Part shown: positions 1-26,099 of the stretch, piece by piece
Layout: each line of letters opens with the position of its first letter
How positions within the stretch are numbered: the stretch's first letter is position 1
Assembly (NCBI GenBank): GCA_030248295.1
Contig: JASANH010000030.1
Span: forward strand, 124,001-188,000
Length of the DNA: 64,000 nt
Direction: 5' to 3'
Source: Mesodorylaimus sp. YZB2_4
Lineage: Eukaryota; Nematoda; Enoplea; Dorylaimida; Dorylaimidae
The notes under the pieces: generated by a model
What the model was told of the DNA's origin: nothing
Databases searched by the model: none
What the model saw: the letters and a program-made list of their open reading frames with translations, nothing else
Translations under genes and position numbers: made by a program

Positions 1-153
1 AATCGTATACCATCCTTACTTAGTTGGGAAAACGTTTTGTTGTCGCCACCAATTGTTCTTTACAGAACGCGGTGACATTTTCCAATATTTTCTGCCCAAA
101 AATTCTTGCATTCAGGTTGCAGATAGTGCCTACGGCGCTTCTTTGCTTTTTAG

Positions 154-6704
<6,551 letters not shown>

Positions 6705-9700
6705 TCGTTAAAAGCCTAATAACAAAATAAAATACAACAGCTGACGGCAGGCGTAAGATCATAAATTTTATTCCTTGGTCATCTGCTTCTCACTTATGGT
6801 ATTTTTCGTTCTTTCACTCTCAAGAATCTGTCCACCACACTGGTATTTTGATATACCTGTCTACACTTCTATTAATAAAATTTGCGGGGCTCAACGAACA
6901 GGTGAATGATGCACATTAATTTACGTCATGTTGCTACAATATATATTTTCATCATTTGTCTATATTTGCACATGCCCTGTGGGTTTTTGAGGATTTTATG
7001 TTGTCTTCTTGTAAGTAATAAATGGGATAGCAATAGATGGTATAAGTATAATATCATTTTTATAATATCATGGAGTTTTTTATAAGCCTTTATTCGAGTG
7101 AATAGTAAACGTTCTTAAAGCAAACTAACAAATCGAATGTTTCCAGCGATGATGACGGATCACAATTCCTGTTGACCCAGTCACATGAAACTAAGCAGGT
7201 CTATGTTCTTGAAGATTTTAGAGGAGACATTTGACAAGTTGCTTTGACCTTTATAGATCGTATATCATATTAGCGAAGTACCTCTAAGACAAGAGGAAAT
7301 AAGGTTAGCCAAGAATTTGCATAATATTTTGGCGTGACATCCGCCTGCCCAATTACTTTTAAATTAATCTATGAAACGCCGTGTTAGGCATTTCCCGACA
7401 CAAACACATCATGCCCGGGCCCTTAAATAAATTAGGAGTACTAGTAAGTAACAAGCCGTGATGAACCTGCGCATTTACATATGTGAACAACACTCGCCGC
7501 TACTTTCTTGTACTCTTCTGACGTAGGACCAAGGGGCTTCGTTTTTGAACCGAAATGTTCCTGTCGAACCCTATTTAGGTCATACTGAAGGATATAAATA
7601 CAACATGTAAATCAAAATGTGAAAAATTGAAGGCAGATGGACAGGTGCGTCGGCCTACGCGAAATCTAGCGTGCCGATGCCTGTATAAGGGGGCATAATC
7701 ACAATGGGTCATACTGTAATCGCCACTTTCCGACCTACAGTACCCTTCGCGCATAGTGGCGGGTCGCGAGCAAAGTATTTTTGACTCCCAAAAAGACTTA
7801 CGCAGACTGAGGACCAAAAATTACTGGAAAGTAGAACTCAACCAACGAGGACTGACCTGGACCAAGCAGCTAACGTATTTCCATGCCGGTAATTCCTATC
7901 ATTTTTTTGAATTTTGCCCGCATATGTCAGCAACAAGAGAGTGATAAGGCGACCACAGTCTAAAAAGCTTCAGGCATTTCAGAGTTTCCAGAGATTTTTT
8001 AAGGTGATTTCTTAAAGTTCCTACAGCCCCAGAAATTTTGTCGTTTCGAGATATTCCAGAGTCCCCGCTCAGGGCCCATGTTTTTCATTCTGTTTTTTAG
8101 AACTTATTGACACCAGTCTAACTATCAGCCATGTATTTTATCCAAAAAGTTACTGATTCCTGGTTTCCAGCAGCTGCAAATCGTGAGAAAATCGAGCAAA
8201 GTCAAGGCGAGGCGAGAGCTGTTGCTGACAGCACTGATCGTGAATTCCACATTTGCAGCATACAAGGTGTCCAAAAAAGTACAGTACGTGCAAGTTAAGT
8301 TCAAACACTCCGACGCAACAGTGGAAGCATAAGCAAAAAACAAAACACACTGAATGCGGAAATACTATTTGACTGACTGATAAGCAAGACGAGCAATGCA
8401 GGCTAGCACAGACGTCTCTCCCAGAAATAGAAGCATGACAGTTCACGACAGATTTCTGTTAACCTTACACTTCACACTGCTCGAGAACACAGGGATGCAA
8501 GGACATGAATTCATATCAACCCCATAGCCCTTCTTGCTTTCAGGCTCTTAAAGTGTAATAGTTGCAGTCTGCTGATAGGTTCTGTGATACATCGACATCG
8601 AGGCCAGCAAAAATGTGGTGCGAGGGTTTGATCCCCGTTGGTGGCTATCCCATCCTGTCTATTGGCGCCTTTGTCAATATCCAAACTTGAGGAAGGTCCG
8701 CTCGCCTGCTGAGTGGAATCCTGCTGGTGATCCAGCGGCAGTGCAGAGGCCGCAAGTCTCTGCTTTTAATTGCCTTGATAAGTCGTCCCCAAGCTCAGCA
8801 ACGCCAACCACAATAAGCTCGCACATCCAAGACCGCATGGATGCGCTACAAGGATAAGCTGCCTGCATGTTGGTTTAAAGCTGTAGGATTCGAATGCTAC
8901 GTTTGTAGTAGCAGTAGAGCCATACAAAGCTCTGGCGTTTCCTTGATGACCTGCGTTACTTCCCTTACATCGGAAAACAAAAACAAGTTGTAAGAATACA
9001 AGCGATCAGTCCGCTACGGTGCCGATGGAGGGCTTGGAGCACACAGTATTTATGAGTAACATTGTGATAAGACGAGTGACCAAAGACTTTTGCGCTGAAA
9101 ATGACTTTTTGGCCTTATCTTACAGTTTTGATTTTATTTCGTAGGGCATTGTTTGAACTCGAATTGTACGGGAACCGGTTGAAGTTTAGAGACTGTCAAA
9201 TCTAATCAGCGCTGACAGCTTATCTTTGCTAACGGCCACAGAACTATTGATGCAAAACCCAGTTGGCCCCACGCTATGTTGTTAGGAAATAAATTCTGCA
9301 TCCAGCGATATGTTACTTGCTTCTATGTATAACTGGCGAATTAAAAAGCAGTAACAGATTAGAAAAAAACAAAACTTGTGTTTCTGTAGTGTTCCAGGTT
9401 TTTTGTTTGGCAATTTAATTTATATGGATACTGTACGTACACTGTACAAGTGCAGTATATCAGGTCATAGCTATTTGATGCAACAGAAATTTTTATATCT
9501 TGCTCAACTATACGCCTGCATCGACAACCGAAATTATAGCGGATAAAATACAGAAATACAGCAAAAATACAGAAAATCCATCCTTCAGCTGACAGAACCA
9601 AGCCACCAGACCTGACTACTCTGACAGTACTGTACTTATGGCACCCATCCGATACCGTTTTGCCCGCATGACATGGTTTCATGTCTTCGCTAATGAGTGC

Positions 9701-10868
9701 ATACCTACTTTATTTCCACAAATTTAGGTCGCGTGGCTGGTCAAACGGGTGTGTCATGCGAATCAAGTAGATACAAAGTTTCAGTGATCAACATGGCGGC
9801 AGTCGGGGCCGGGACATCTTTGCAGAACATGAAATCCATTCGGTGAACTGCTTCCTGTCTTCTTCTCCACTGAAATCTTCATGGAAGAGTGTTCGTGGGT
9901 TGGTCATAACACCTGCTGCTGCAAGACTCAGGAGTCTCACACTATCTCAGAGAAACTTTGGGGCCAAGTAAAGTTCTTGGAGGGGAGACTAAAAGTGCAT
10001 TCAAGATACAACCCCAGTTACAACTTGATATGTATTTTAGCCAAGTCCCAAGCATGAGGCGGTAACCGGTGAAACTCAAACTCGATCAACAAGCTGTTCC
10101 CTCTGATGTTGACGATACTCGTGCCTATAATTTCCCTCTTCCTCATTTTAATAATAGTTTTAAGGGACTGTTACTCCAAGTCTCGTGATATCTCTCATCT
10201 TGCGCGAAGTCGTAAGCGACGCATCACGAGTCCGTACGAACCGCGTCCCGTATACTTTCACTCTTGCCTGCCAAGGAACCTAATTCTTGACGTCTGCAAT
10301 ACCGGAGGGCCTTAGGCACGGAAAGGTACAACCACTTACTCATGCGTCTAGATTCTTCGTAATTACCTTCACTCGATTACACCCCGAAATTATTCTATAC
10401 CTCTTCGTACTTCGTTCCAAAAACATGATTCTAGAAAAATGCACCTCGGCATTCTGTACCTAGCTGTCTCCGTTACTTCTTAATTGACAGCGTGTTTCGT
10501 AGCCGAAGGATTGAGCAGGATTTGATATATTACCCGGCCGACATCCTTGGACGTGACTACGCACATCTAGATATTTTGCAGATTCATCGATACGCGCAAT
10601 CATCACGTCGCTGGTCATACTTCTCCAAGGTACTTACCCTGACACCCGATATCGCGTGACTGCAGAGAAGCCGCACCCTAACTTTCTTCAAAGCATGTCC
10701 ATCATGTTGAAAGACTAAATTTAGCGACTAGCTACGGCGTCTTTCGGTCATTTTTTGCCTGAAATTTTGATTAGATTGATTAAGCGAGGAAAAAGGCGTC
10801 TTTTCAAAAACATCGGCTGAGCACCGCCAAAACACCGCCTTCATTTTCAGAAAAAGCTGGGACCGAGA
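6705..10868. other. Intergenic stretch between the two cyclases
   Basis: About 4.2 kb with no gene I can support. It is AT-rich close to the end of copy 1, with AATAAA-like motifs near 6724-6732 that could serve its polyadenylation. An ORF at 10106-10315 starts with a hydrophobic stretch but has no family resemblance and no splice partner. The stretch at about 8585-8870 carries a tRNA-like B box (GGTTTGATCCCC) and may be an old SINE. Confidence 0.5.
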
Positions 10869-18367
<7,499 letters not shown>

Positions 18368-19255
18368 TCGTCCGTGTAAATGTTTTGTTCCAAACTGGAA
18401 TCTTGTGTGACCAAAATATGATGCTCACAAGCTGAGTTGACATTGAGTATGATATGGAGACATGTTATGAAGGCAGATTTTTATTGTTCACGCGTGAAAT
18501 CCATTTGTGTAACCAATATGAGCGTTACTGTATTTGCTGCCTGTGTGTCGTGGATAATAAAAGTGCGCAATAACGTCATTTTCTTTCTTCATAAGGCCAA
18601 TGACTGATAGTAGGAAGATATAAAATCGTCAATGACAACGACCTGAGCTGGTGCCCGGAGCGAATGTCGGACAGCAGAGCGCGTCCTCTGACTTTGCCTC
18701 GAGATACATTGCATCTGGCGAATTCATTTATTCAACCTACTTTATCGTCAGTAGACTCACGCAGCAGGTGGACATTGGTCACATAGCATATTCGTACAGT
18801 GTGCTCGCTTAGGACTGCATGCCGCAAACCTGGCAAAAGTAGCCGGTTTAACTCCGTAATTGCCCTTTTCGCCAAAAGTTATTGACTTTTTGAATGACCT
18901 TGGACGTCAGTAGGCGATTCAGGGCCTTCGAAATATCGTTCCATCCATTGACTCATTGCCTTTAAAGGGTAGAAATGGCGCAAGTCGGCTGTGCGTGACG
19001 AGTTTCTTAGCCTTACCAACGTGTTTTTATTGAAAAAGATTGACAGTTTTTGAACAAGTTTTCAGCTCTGAATGAAGAAATCATCAAGAATGTTGACGGA
19101 TTGCTTGTCTAATCGTTCAACGATCTCTGTGGAATAACAAACGTTGTCAAACAACGCACCTTCAAGTTTTGTGGATTTCATTTATCAAAAATTTTTCATT
19201 TTCGTTTTGTCAGCAATTACAGTTTAAATTTTTTATCTACAGTATTTTCATTATA
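18368..19255. other. Intergenic stretch between cyclase copy 2 and the PLEKHD1-like gene
   Basis: Contains an AATAAA near 18556 that fits the 3' end of the cyclase gene. No other ORF, RNA gene or repeat is recognised. It presumably holds the promoter of the downstream PH-domain gene; a CTACAG at about 19237-19242 just before that gene's ATG could be a splice or trans-splice acceptor. Confidence 0.4.
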
Positions 19256-22200
19256 ATGCCTGGTGCCAAATTGCTCCGAAGTCTGTCCCTGCCCAAATTC
19301 CCTTCCATTTCCCGAGCAACCCTTTCACGTGCCTTTTTACCATCACATTTGAAATGTGTTTTTGAAGACAATAATTCCACAGTGAATGAAGTGTCTGCGA
19401 AAAGCAGTGCTGTGGACGGCGTTGGAGCAAGGCAGAGCAGCCGTCGAAGTCGAGCCAGCGTCGATTCGGCTTTGGCCAAGGACAAAGCTTCCACTTTGGC
19501 AAATGTACAAGGGAATGGAATTTTATGGTTAAAAGTGGACAGAAGGAGAAGGGAACCGAAATGGAAGAAAAGGTAAAGGCCTTTTTGAGTATTGTGAATT
19601 AGATGTGGATTGGTTTAGATTTTTGGATACGCAAGGGGGAGGATGGGGGAGTCATCTCCTTGTAACTAAGTCCGTAAAAGGGATTTTCTCAGGACTGTAA
19701 ATATAGTTTGCAGCATTCATAAAGTATCTGGCAAAGATCTGGTATAATTGGCCAAGTGTCTTTTCCCTGATTTCATTCAGATCTGTCCTACCTTAGATTC
19801 TGACATCTTGGCAATGCGATACTGCCCCAAGAGCCTTCCACACATCAACTTCTGGTGTTTTCAGGTATTTTATTCTAAAAGACAGCTTCCTATTTTACTA
19901 CGACGCAAAAGAGAAGGATTCTTTCGAACAAAAGCGAAAAATGAATCTAAGACCACAGGTGGGCCAGCTTTAGACTTTGCGTGAGAAACAAAATTAGGAA
20001 CTCTTTCTGATTTTAGGGTCTCATACCACTTGGGGGTTTTACTCAGATCGACCCATCTCAGGTAAATGGCAAGCAATATGGCATATCGATCAGATATGAT
20101 GACCAGCAGGTAAGACCAGAAAAGAGGATGCTCACGATACTGATCCTTGTCATTTGTAGCCGCCTGCTGTAATTTGTTGCCAAACCGACCAGGACCAGGA
20201 TTCTTGGATCCAGAAGCTGAGAGACGCAAGCCGGATGTAAGATGCTGTTGAAGATATAGTTGGATAATCTGGCATCCTTTCCTGTTAAGAACTGTGAACA
20301 GCACTCAACTGGGCGATATTATTATCAAGGAATTAGAATCTCAAGGATTGCGTTTGCACGAGGAAAGGCAGAAATATATTGGTAAGTTTAACAAAAATCA
20401 GGGACCCAAGGCCATAAACGACGTCTAGGCTATCCGGGTGGGTGGGGTTAGGAGAAAAGTGGGTGCAGGTGGATGGGGAGGGATCAGGTGGTGTGGCTCT
20501 ACCCGACTGGACCTATACTTTATGCGAGACCCCATTGCTTTATGCAGGATTCTGCTAATTAATTCAAACTAACTAGCTCCCGCTGCTGGTCCCCCTGGTG
20601 GGCCCCGAGGCCAGTTCATACTTTGACTGTACTGCCTGATTGTAGAGCAGGTTTGCTGAAGAAAGAGCTGGCCATACTGAAGACTACTGTAGGTATGACA
20701 TTCAGGCAGAATCCAGGTCTGTGTGACCGCAGTCCATACGTGTCGATTTCATTCCATTAGGATCAGTGTATGAGATCATCATCTCATCCGTTCAATGATT
20801 TTTGAGATGCTAATGCTTCTGAGGCGATGCTCTAATAGGGCTCAGAGTGGATGGGGGGGGGGGGGTTGAGCTACCTGGATGCGAAGTGGGTAGGGAAAAG
20901 GGGATTCGAGAAGCCTTTTTGAGGATGGACGTCTGTTACCGATTGTCAGTCTGAAACACCTGCACTCCGTCTCTAACACGACATGAAATTATGACATTAC
21001 TTTATGTGCACAAAGCATTTGGACTTACATGCGTGAGAAAAGTCTGCCTCACTGTACACACAATCAAAATATGCAATCTATAAATATATATACCATACTC
21101 AAAGATTTATTGGCTAATGTTCTTTTGACTTTAAAAACAGTCAGCCAAATATAAAGATAAAATATTGTGCCTTCATTAGTGGCTAGCCAGATCTCCTCAT
21201 CTGAAACTCTTCAGCAAAACGCCATTTCTCCGCCGGACCACAATGGTCAGACCTGTACAGGCACGCAGATACAAAGTCACTGTTTAGTAATCCCTATGCA
21301 GTCTACACTAAGATATTCTGCCTCTAAATCAGATTTTTTATGATCATGCACACAGAACGTCTGCAGTCCGAAGCCACAGCTTTGAGGAACGAAATTGATA
21401 GAAATGACGAGTTGGAGCGCTTAAAAATGGAACTCGAATTCGAAAAGGCAAAATTGGAACAAACGACCAGAGATTTGCGATTGGAATTAAATGATATTAA
21501 ATTGTATTTCTTCTGCTTCATGACCTAAATTCTTAAGAATCTCTTGTACTTTGTTTTAAAGAGAACTCGAGGAAACAGCAAAAATGAAACGTGAATTGGA
21601 GAACGAAAAACATCAACTTTATTCCAAGACTGAAACATTGCAGTGTTTTCTGGAGGTAATGTCAAAATAATGAAATAATTTTGTGCTAGTCTGAGAGTTC
21701 TGTTTTCAGGATTTGGAGCGAGAGAAACAAAAAATTCAAGATATACTTGCGAATCAAGAATCAGAAAAAGCTCTATTATCGCAGGAGAATCAACAACTCT
21801 CAGCTAAGACCAAAGCATTGAAACATGAGTTGGAAAAAATCGAGAGCAAGACAACACATTTGCAAAAAGAAAAATCACTTATCGAGTCCCAGTAAGGCAT
21901 TTACATAGTTCGACTAAATAGCTTGAAAAATGACAGAATTCTCCATTTGCTATTCAGATTGCAAGAAAATTTAGCCAAATCAGAGATTTTGGAAGAAGAA
22001 AAACAATATTACAGCTTGCACGCCAAGGAGCTCATGGCTTCTTTGAATGACTTGGCGGCTCAAAAAGAAATGACTGAAGCGGAACTAAAGGTTAGCCAAG
22101 TGTTTTCTGTCATTGTATCAGACAACTGAACAGTTTTCCTTCAGGATGAAATTTTTGCACGCATTACTGCGGAAAAACAACTACGAGCTGCTGAGCACGC

Positions 22201-22914
22201 TCTGGAACATTTGGAACTTGCACTGAAATTGAGTGGACCAGGCATGTCTGCTGAATTGAAAGATCAAATCATGCCGGATGTCAGAAAACTAAAAAGTATG
22301 CTATTCATTCATTGAATCATAAAGCCAAAAGAAGACACCAAAAACCCACCCAACACAAAAAAAAGGCCAAAACGCGCACGCAACCGCCGCCGCCCCTAAG
22401 ATTTTTGTAATCATATTGGATTTTTCAGGTTTCTTTGAAGATTGTGTCGAAGAAGCAAGGTTAGATGCTAATCGTCCAGTTATAATGAAGAATGCCATCT
22501 ATGCAAGGAAATCGTTCTTGAAAAAATGCAAGGAGCGATTTCGACACTCGTTTAGACGAGCTACTTCACTAAATAGCTGCAATTTGATGAAAACTCAGCA
22601 TCAAAATGGGAGTGACATACAGCCAACGAGGTTGATCGTGTGCAATATGGGTAAGGGAAAATCGATTTGTGCTCTGACCCTTGTGCTATGGGGGAGTAAT
22701 CGATCTCCCCTGGCTGGGAGACGTCAGCTCCTCGGGTTGATGTTTCAGCCCAAGCATAGTTGCAAGACTTGTATTGCTTCAGTCGCAGTTTCTGTCCACA
22801 CTCCCTCCTACGCCTGCCCTAACTTACGGTACATAAATTTGGCTGACAGAATGCTTTTCAGAGTCAGATGAAGACGTAAATGATTGGAGCAGCAGAAGAC
22901 AAATATTGCTTTGA
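19256..22914 (+). CDS. PLEKHD1: PH domain plus coiled-coil protein, PLEKHD1-like
   Basis: Predicted 551 residues from exons 19256-19572, 19865-19958, 20017-20109, 20160-20236, 20290-20381, 21356-21503, 21562-21655, 21710-21891, 21958-22090, 22145-22295, 22429-22650, 22862-22914; every junction keeps phase. After a basic, Ser-rich N terminus, a PH domain runs from about residue 82 to 195 (GILWLKVDRRR, YFILKDSFLFYYD, closing helix with DSWIQKLRDAS). It is followed by about 250 residues of Glu/Lys/Leu-rich coiled coil, then a conserved tail with FFEDCVEEARLDANRPVIMK. PH domain, coiled coil and tail all resemble, in order, the vertebrate PLEKHD1 family as I recall it. Function is poorly known; membrane phosphoinositide binding and self-assembly are inferences. 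The last intron (22651-22861) carries a family B repeat. The ATG at 19256 is the first in frame after the stops and splice-like tract upstream. Confidence 0.85.
20853..20865. repeat. Poly-G run, 13 bases
   Basis: Uninterrupted run of 13 G in the fifth intron of the PLEKHD1-like gene. Confidence 0.98.
22685..22830 (+). repeat. Family B repeat in the last PLEKHD1-like intron
   Basis: Carries CCCCTGGCTGGGAGACGTCA, CGGGTTGATGTTTCAGCCCA and a CTCCCTCCTACGCCTGCC end, matching the copy at 40335-40535. It fills most of a 211-base intron. Confidence 0.75.
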
Positions 22915-25900
22915 GGAAGACTCTCATTGATTGCTTATGAACATATTTGTGTAATCGTAAATCAGCAAGTCATATCTTAAGATCAGATACCTACCTGAAC
23001 TTTGTGTTTGTGTACCATATGCAGTAAGATTTTCAAGGTTTCTTAACAATTATCAAATTCCGGGTGCTACGGCGCTGTGTCACAAAATGTAGGTATCTTG
23101 GTTTGCTTTCTTGATTAACTGAAAAGGGATCAATAGTCACTGCTTGAAGAACTACAGTACGTCTGATACTTGGTCAAACTTGGGAGCCAGTCTATGGAGC
23201 ATGTGACAAAATGAAGAGCCATGTTGAGCTGGATGGAACATACATGAGTATAGCAACAATCAAGGAATGCAGTCTCACCAAATTTTGAGTCTTTTTGCCA
23301 GCAGTAAGTCATATCAGTCTAGGCAACACAAGATTTGCATTCCTTCTCGATTTCCAGTGCCTGTATTTAATTTAAAAGAAACAGTCCTGTTGTGTAAAAG
23401 ATATTAGCCGCTATCAGAGGGTAGGTATGATTATTATCAGAGGAAATATCTAAGCTAAGCATCAATTTTCACAGCAAGTGTGGCTACAGGATATGCCAAA
23501 CATTCTGTTTAAACTTTGTGACTTTTGGATATAAAAAGTAGTAAAACTAGGTTTTTGATTGGCTACTACCAGCGACAAAGAGAAACACATGAAGCGCATA
23601 ACGGATGCGGTAACCAGTCCTACGAAATCGCCAGATGCCAGATTTTGACAGATCTGAGATGAATTCCGACCAAAAGGTAGACTAAACTTTTTTGACCTTT
23701 CCCCTTTTTGTTTTTCGGTCTCATCATTTTGAAATTTTTCGACCAGGACCTCTGTTCTATCAACGTAAACAATACTCGCAACTTTCCTCAACACCCTAAT
23801 TCTTCATATTTGATGGCGTGTCTGCGTCAAAACGGAGACTTTGTTTGAGTGAAGCAAAGGTTTCGTCGCGTCTCCTTTCCAAAATCTGGATTCTCTAAGT
23901 TTAAACTCGACTCGCAACAAGCGCCTGTCTTGGTATTTTCTACGAGGGAACACGTGTTTCCGCAAGGATGGCTCATTTTTCAAAATATTCATCTCGAACT
24001 CGCGCAGACGGGATGAGGGAAGCGGAGCCTGGTGGCTTAATGAAAGTAGCCGGATCTCAGACCGCGGTCGAAGCGAGAGGATTCGCAAGGTTGTTGTTCC
24101 ACTCACCGCATATCAATCAAACTGGGCCCTACATTTGGTACTGCATCAAACTGAGCCGAAAAACAAATTTTCCGACATTCCTCATGGTCCGAACCTCGCC
24201 GCCCACCTTCTCTGGTTTTTAGCCCGAGGGCTGAGGACTCTCCTCTTCCGCCCTTGACAAAACCACGCAGCTGGGGACCAGACGGAGAGGCGATACGCGG
24301 ACACCGCGCGCATAACCTATGCTCGAAAACATTCCTGCCTCTAGGTCTCCCCTGGCCGCGCGTAGATTCACTGGCCTTTGGTCACTAAAAAGCTCGGTTA
24401 GTGTTAGCCGACAGGGGACGCGCCCATCCACTCAAAACAACACTCCGTAGGATGTCCTAATCTCGTTTATCATGCGCGCACGTGTCTGCATCCCCAATGC
24501 TGCCCCGTGCCAGTACCGACCGGCCACTGGTCACGTGCTATGCACTTATATCCTTACCAGAAAAAAACCAACCCATCGTCATTATTGCGTAGCCACTGGC
24601 GGTCCAGCACGGCCGGTTTTCTATTGACTGTGTTTTAGGCGTGAAAAGAAACGTCTTTTTATTCCGTACCTACTGTTTGGTTGGGCCCGGCTGCAGTGAA
24701 GAGAAGAGACATTTTAAAAATGAAGACCTATTTTTATCGCGTACCCATCTGTGCATGAGTTTGGTAAGACTGTTAATCTGTTACCTCCCGCCACATGTCC
24801 TGGCCAAGGCGAGTGGCCGTTGTCCATCACCGACACTCGCCTTTGGAGTGTTCCCACAGCCGCATTACTCAAAACTTCTCTGTACTGGCCAGGTACAAAA
24901 AGATTTCACTTTGCGTGTCAAGTACCGAGTACGTATACTTTGTTTACACACCAATAGGACCTGCCTGAAACTCTCGCGCCCGCCTATTCGACCAGCGCCC
25001 TACTCCCCCATGGTAATAACAATGCTCGTTTTTCACGTGGAATTCTTTATCATCAAATAGAAGTCGTTAACTAACGGAAGACCTTGTGATAAGGAAATTA
25101 CATAACCAATCAAGTGGCCCGGTTTTTGTTGTTTGCCGGCTGGGAAGCGATGCCGCGTAGCGACTGGACGCTGAACACGTTCAGTGCATTCGTGTCTGCA
25201 TTGTTTCTGGCGGGCGATAATTTCGCGCTTGCTTTTGGAATTTGCAGCTCTGTTATCATTTCGTCAGTGTAAAGTGATAACAGAGTTGCCCATTATAAAA
25301 TTGCATTCATGCTAAATCTGTTGTTTTCTTGCTTCATGTCACTTTAAACTTATCTTTCATCGAGCAGTGTAAAGTATAGTCTCTGGTTGCTTATCACTTC
25401 TGTGGGTGTCACTGCGATCACTGGTTTGCACTTTCGACTCAAGAAATTGCTAAGTTCGCATGCAAGGAGTGTGTCTCGTGTTTAAAGATTCACGGTCATG
25501 TTATCCAGTGATGACTTTTCTGTTGATCTTTCCATTTTACTTCCTCATCATGTTTTTGTTGCGCTTTGCAAATCCTCGAGAAAACATTTTAAGCCGCTCC
25601 TCCCACCATGCATATTGAATTCTATATTTTATTGCAACATTTGATGTTATTTTGACTTTTCGCACATTTTTATTAGTTTTTCCATTAAATCCGTGCCCCT
25701 GCCGGGCCCCAGGGCTTAACCCGGGTGGTTTGTGGAAAGAAGTCAGAGAAACAACAACAGTCGTGCTGTCGATGATGAGGCACGGGGTCGTGTTGACTCG
25801 CCTCGGGCTAGACGCTTTCAACCTTACTGTCGTCATTTCCTCTGCAGCCGTGGCCTTCTTGCCTCAGGGCTAACTCGCATTTGGCGCGCTTCCTGTCCGT

Positions 25901-26099
25901 CTGGTTGGTGCAGACCCATTTGTCATCGTCGTTCGTTAGTGACCATCAGTGACCGATTTTTGGCTGGCGGGAAGACTAGTTCTTGGCACTGGCGTGTGTA
26001 ATCTGCAACCATTTCAAATTTTTCATTCACCGCATGCTTAGTTTAAAACTTTCTGCCATTTTAGAATTAGAGGGCAAGACCACGGGACGGGGCGAAATA
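22915..26099. other. Intergenic stretch upstream of nidogen
   Basis: About 3.2 kb without a supported gene. The part from about 23950 to 26000 is richer in GC and CpG and lies just upstream of the nidogen start, so it may hold that gene's promoter and 5' untranslated exons. ORFs on both strands here look like chance: no domains, no matching splice sites. Confidence 0.4.

Noticed and set aside
10106..10315. ORF with a hydrophobic start between the cyclases
   Set aside because: No domain, no signal of splicing, composition like the surrounding non-coding sequence.
23462..24431. Several ORFs on both strands upstream of nidogen
   Set aside because: No recognisable family and mutually overlapping; likely chance in a GC-richer stretch.
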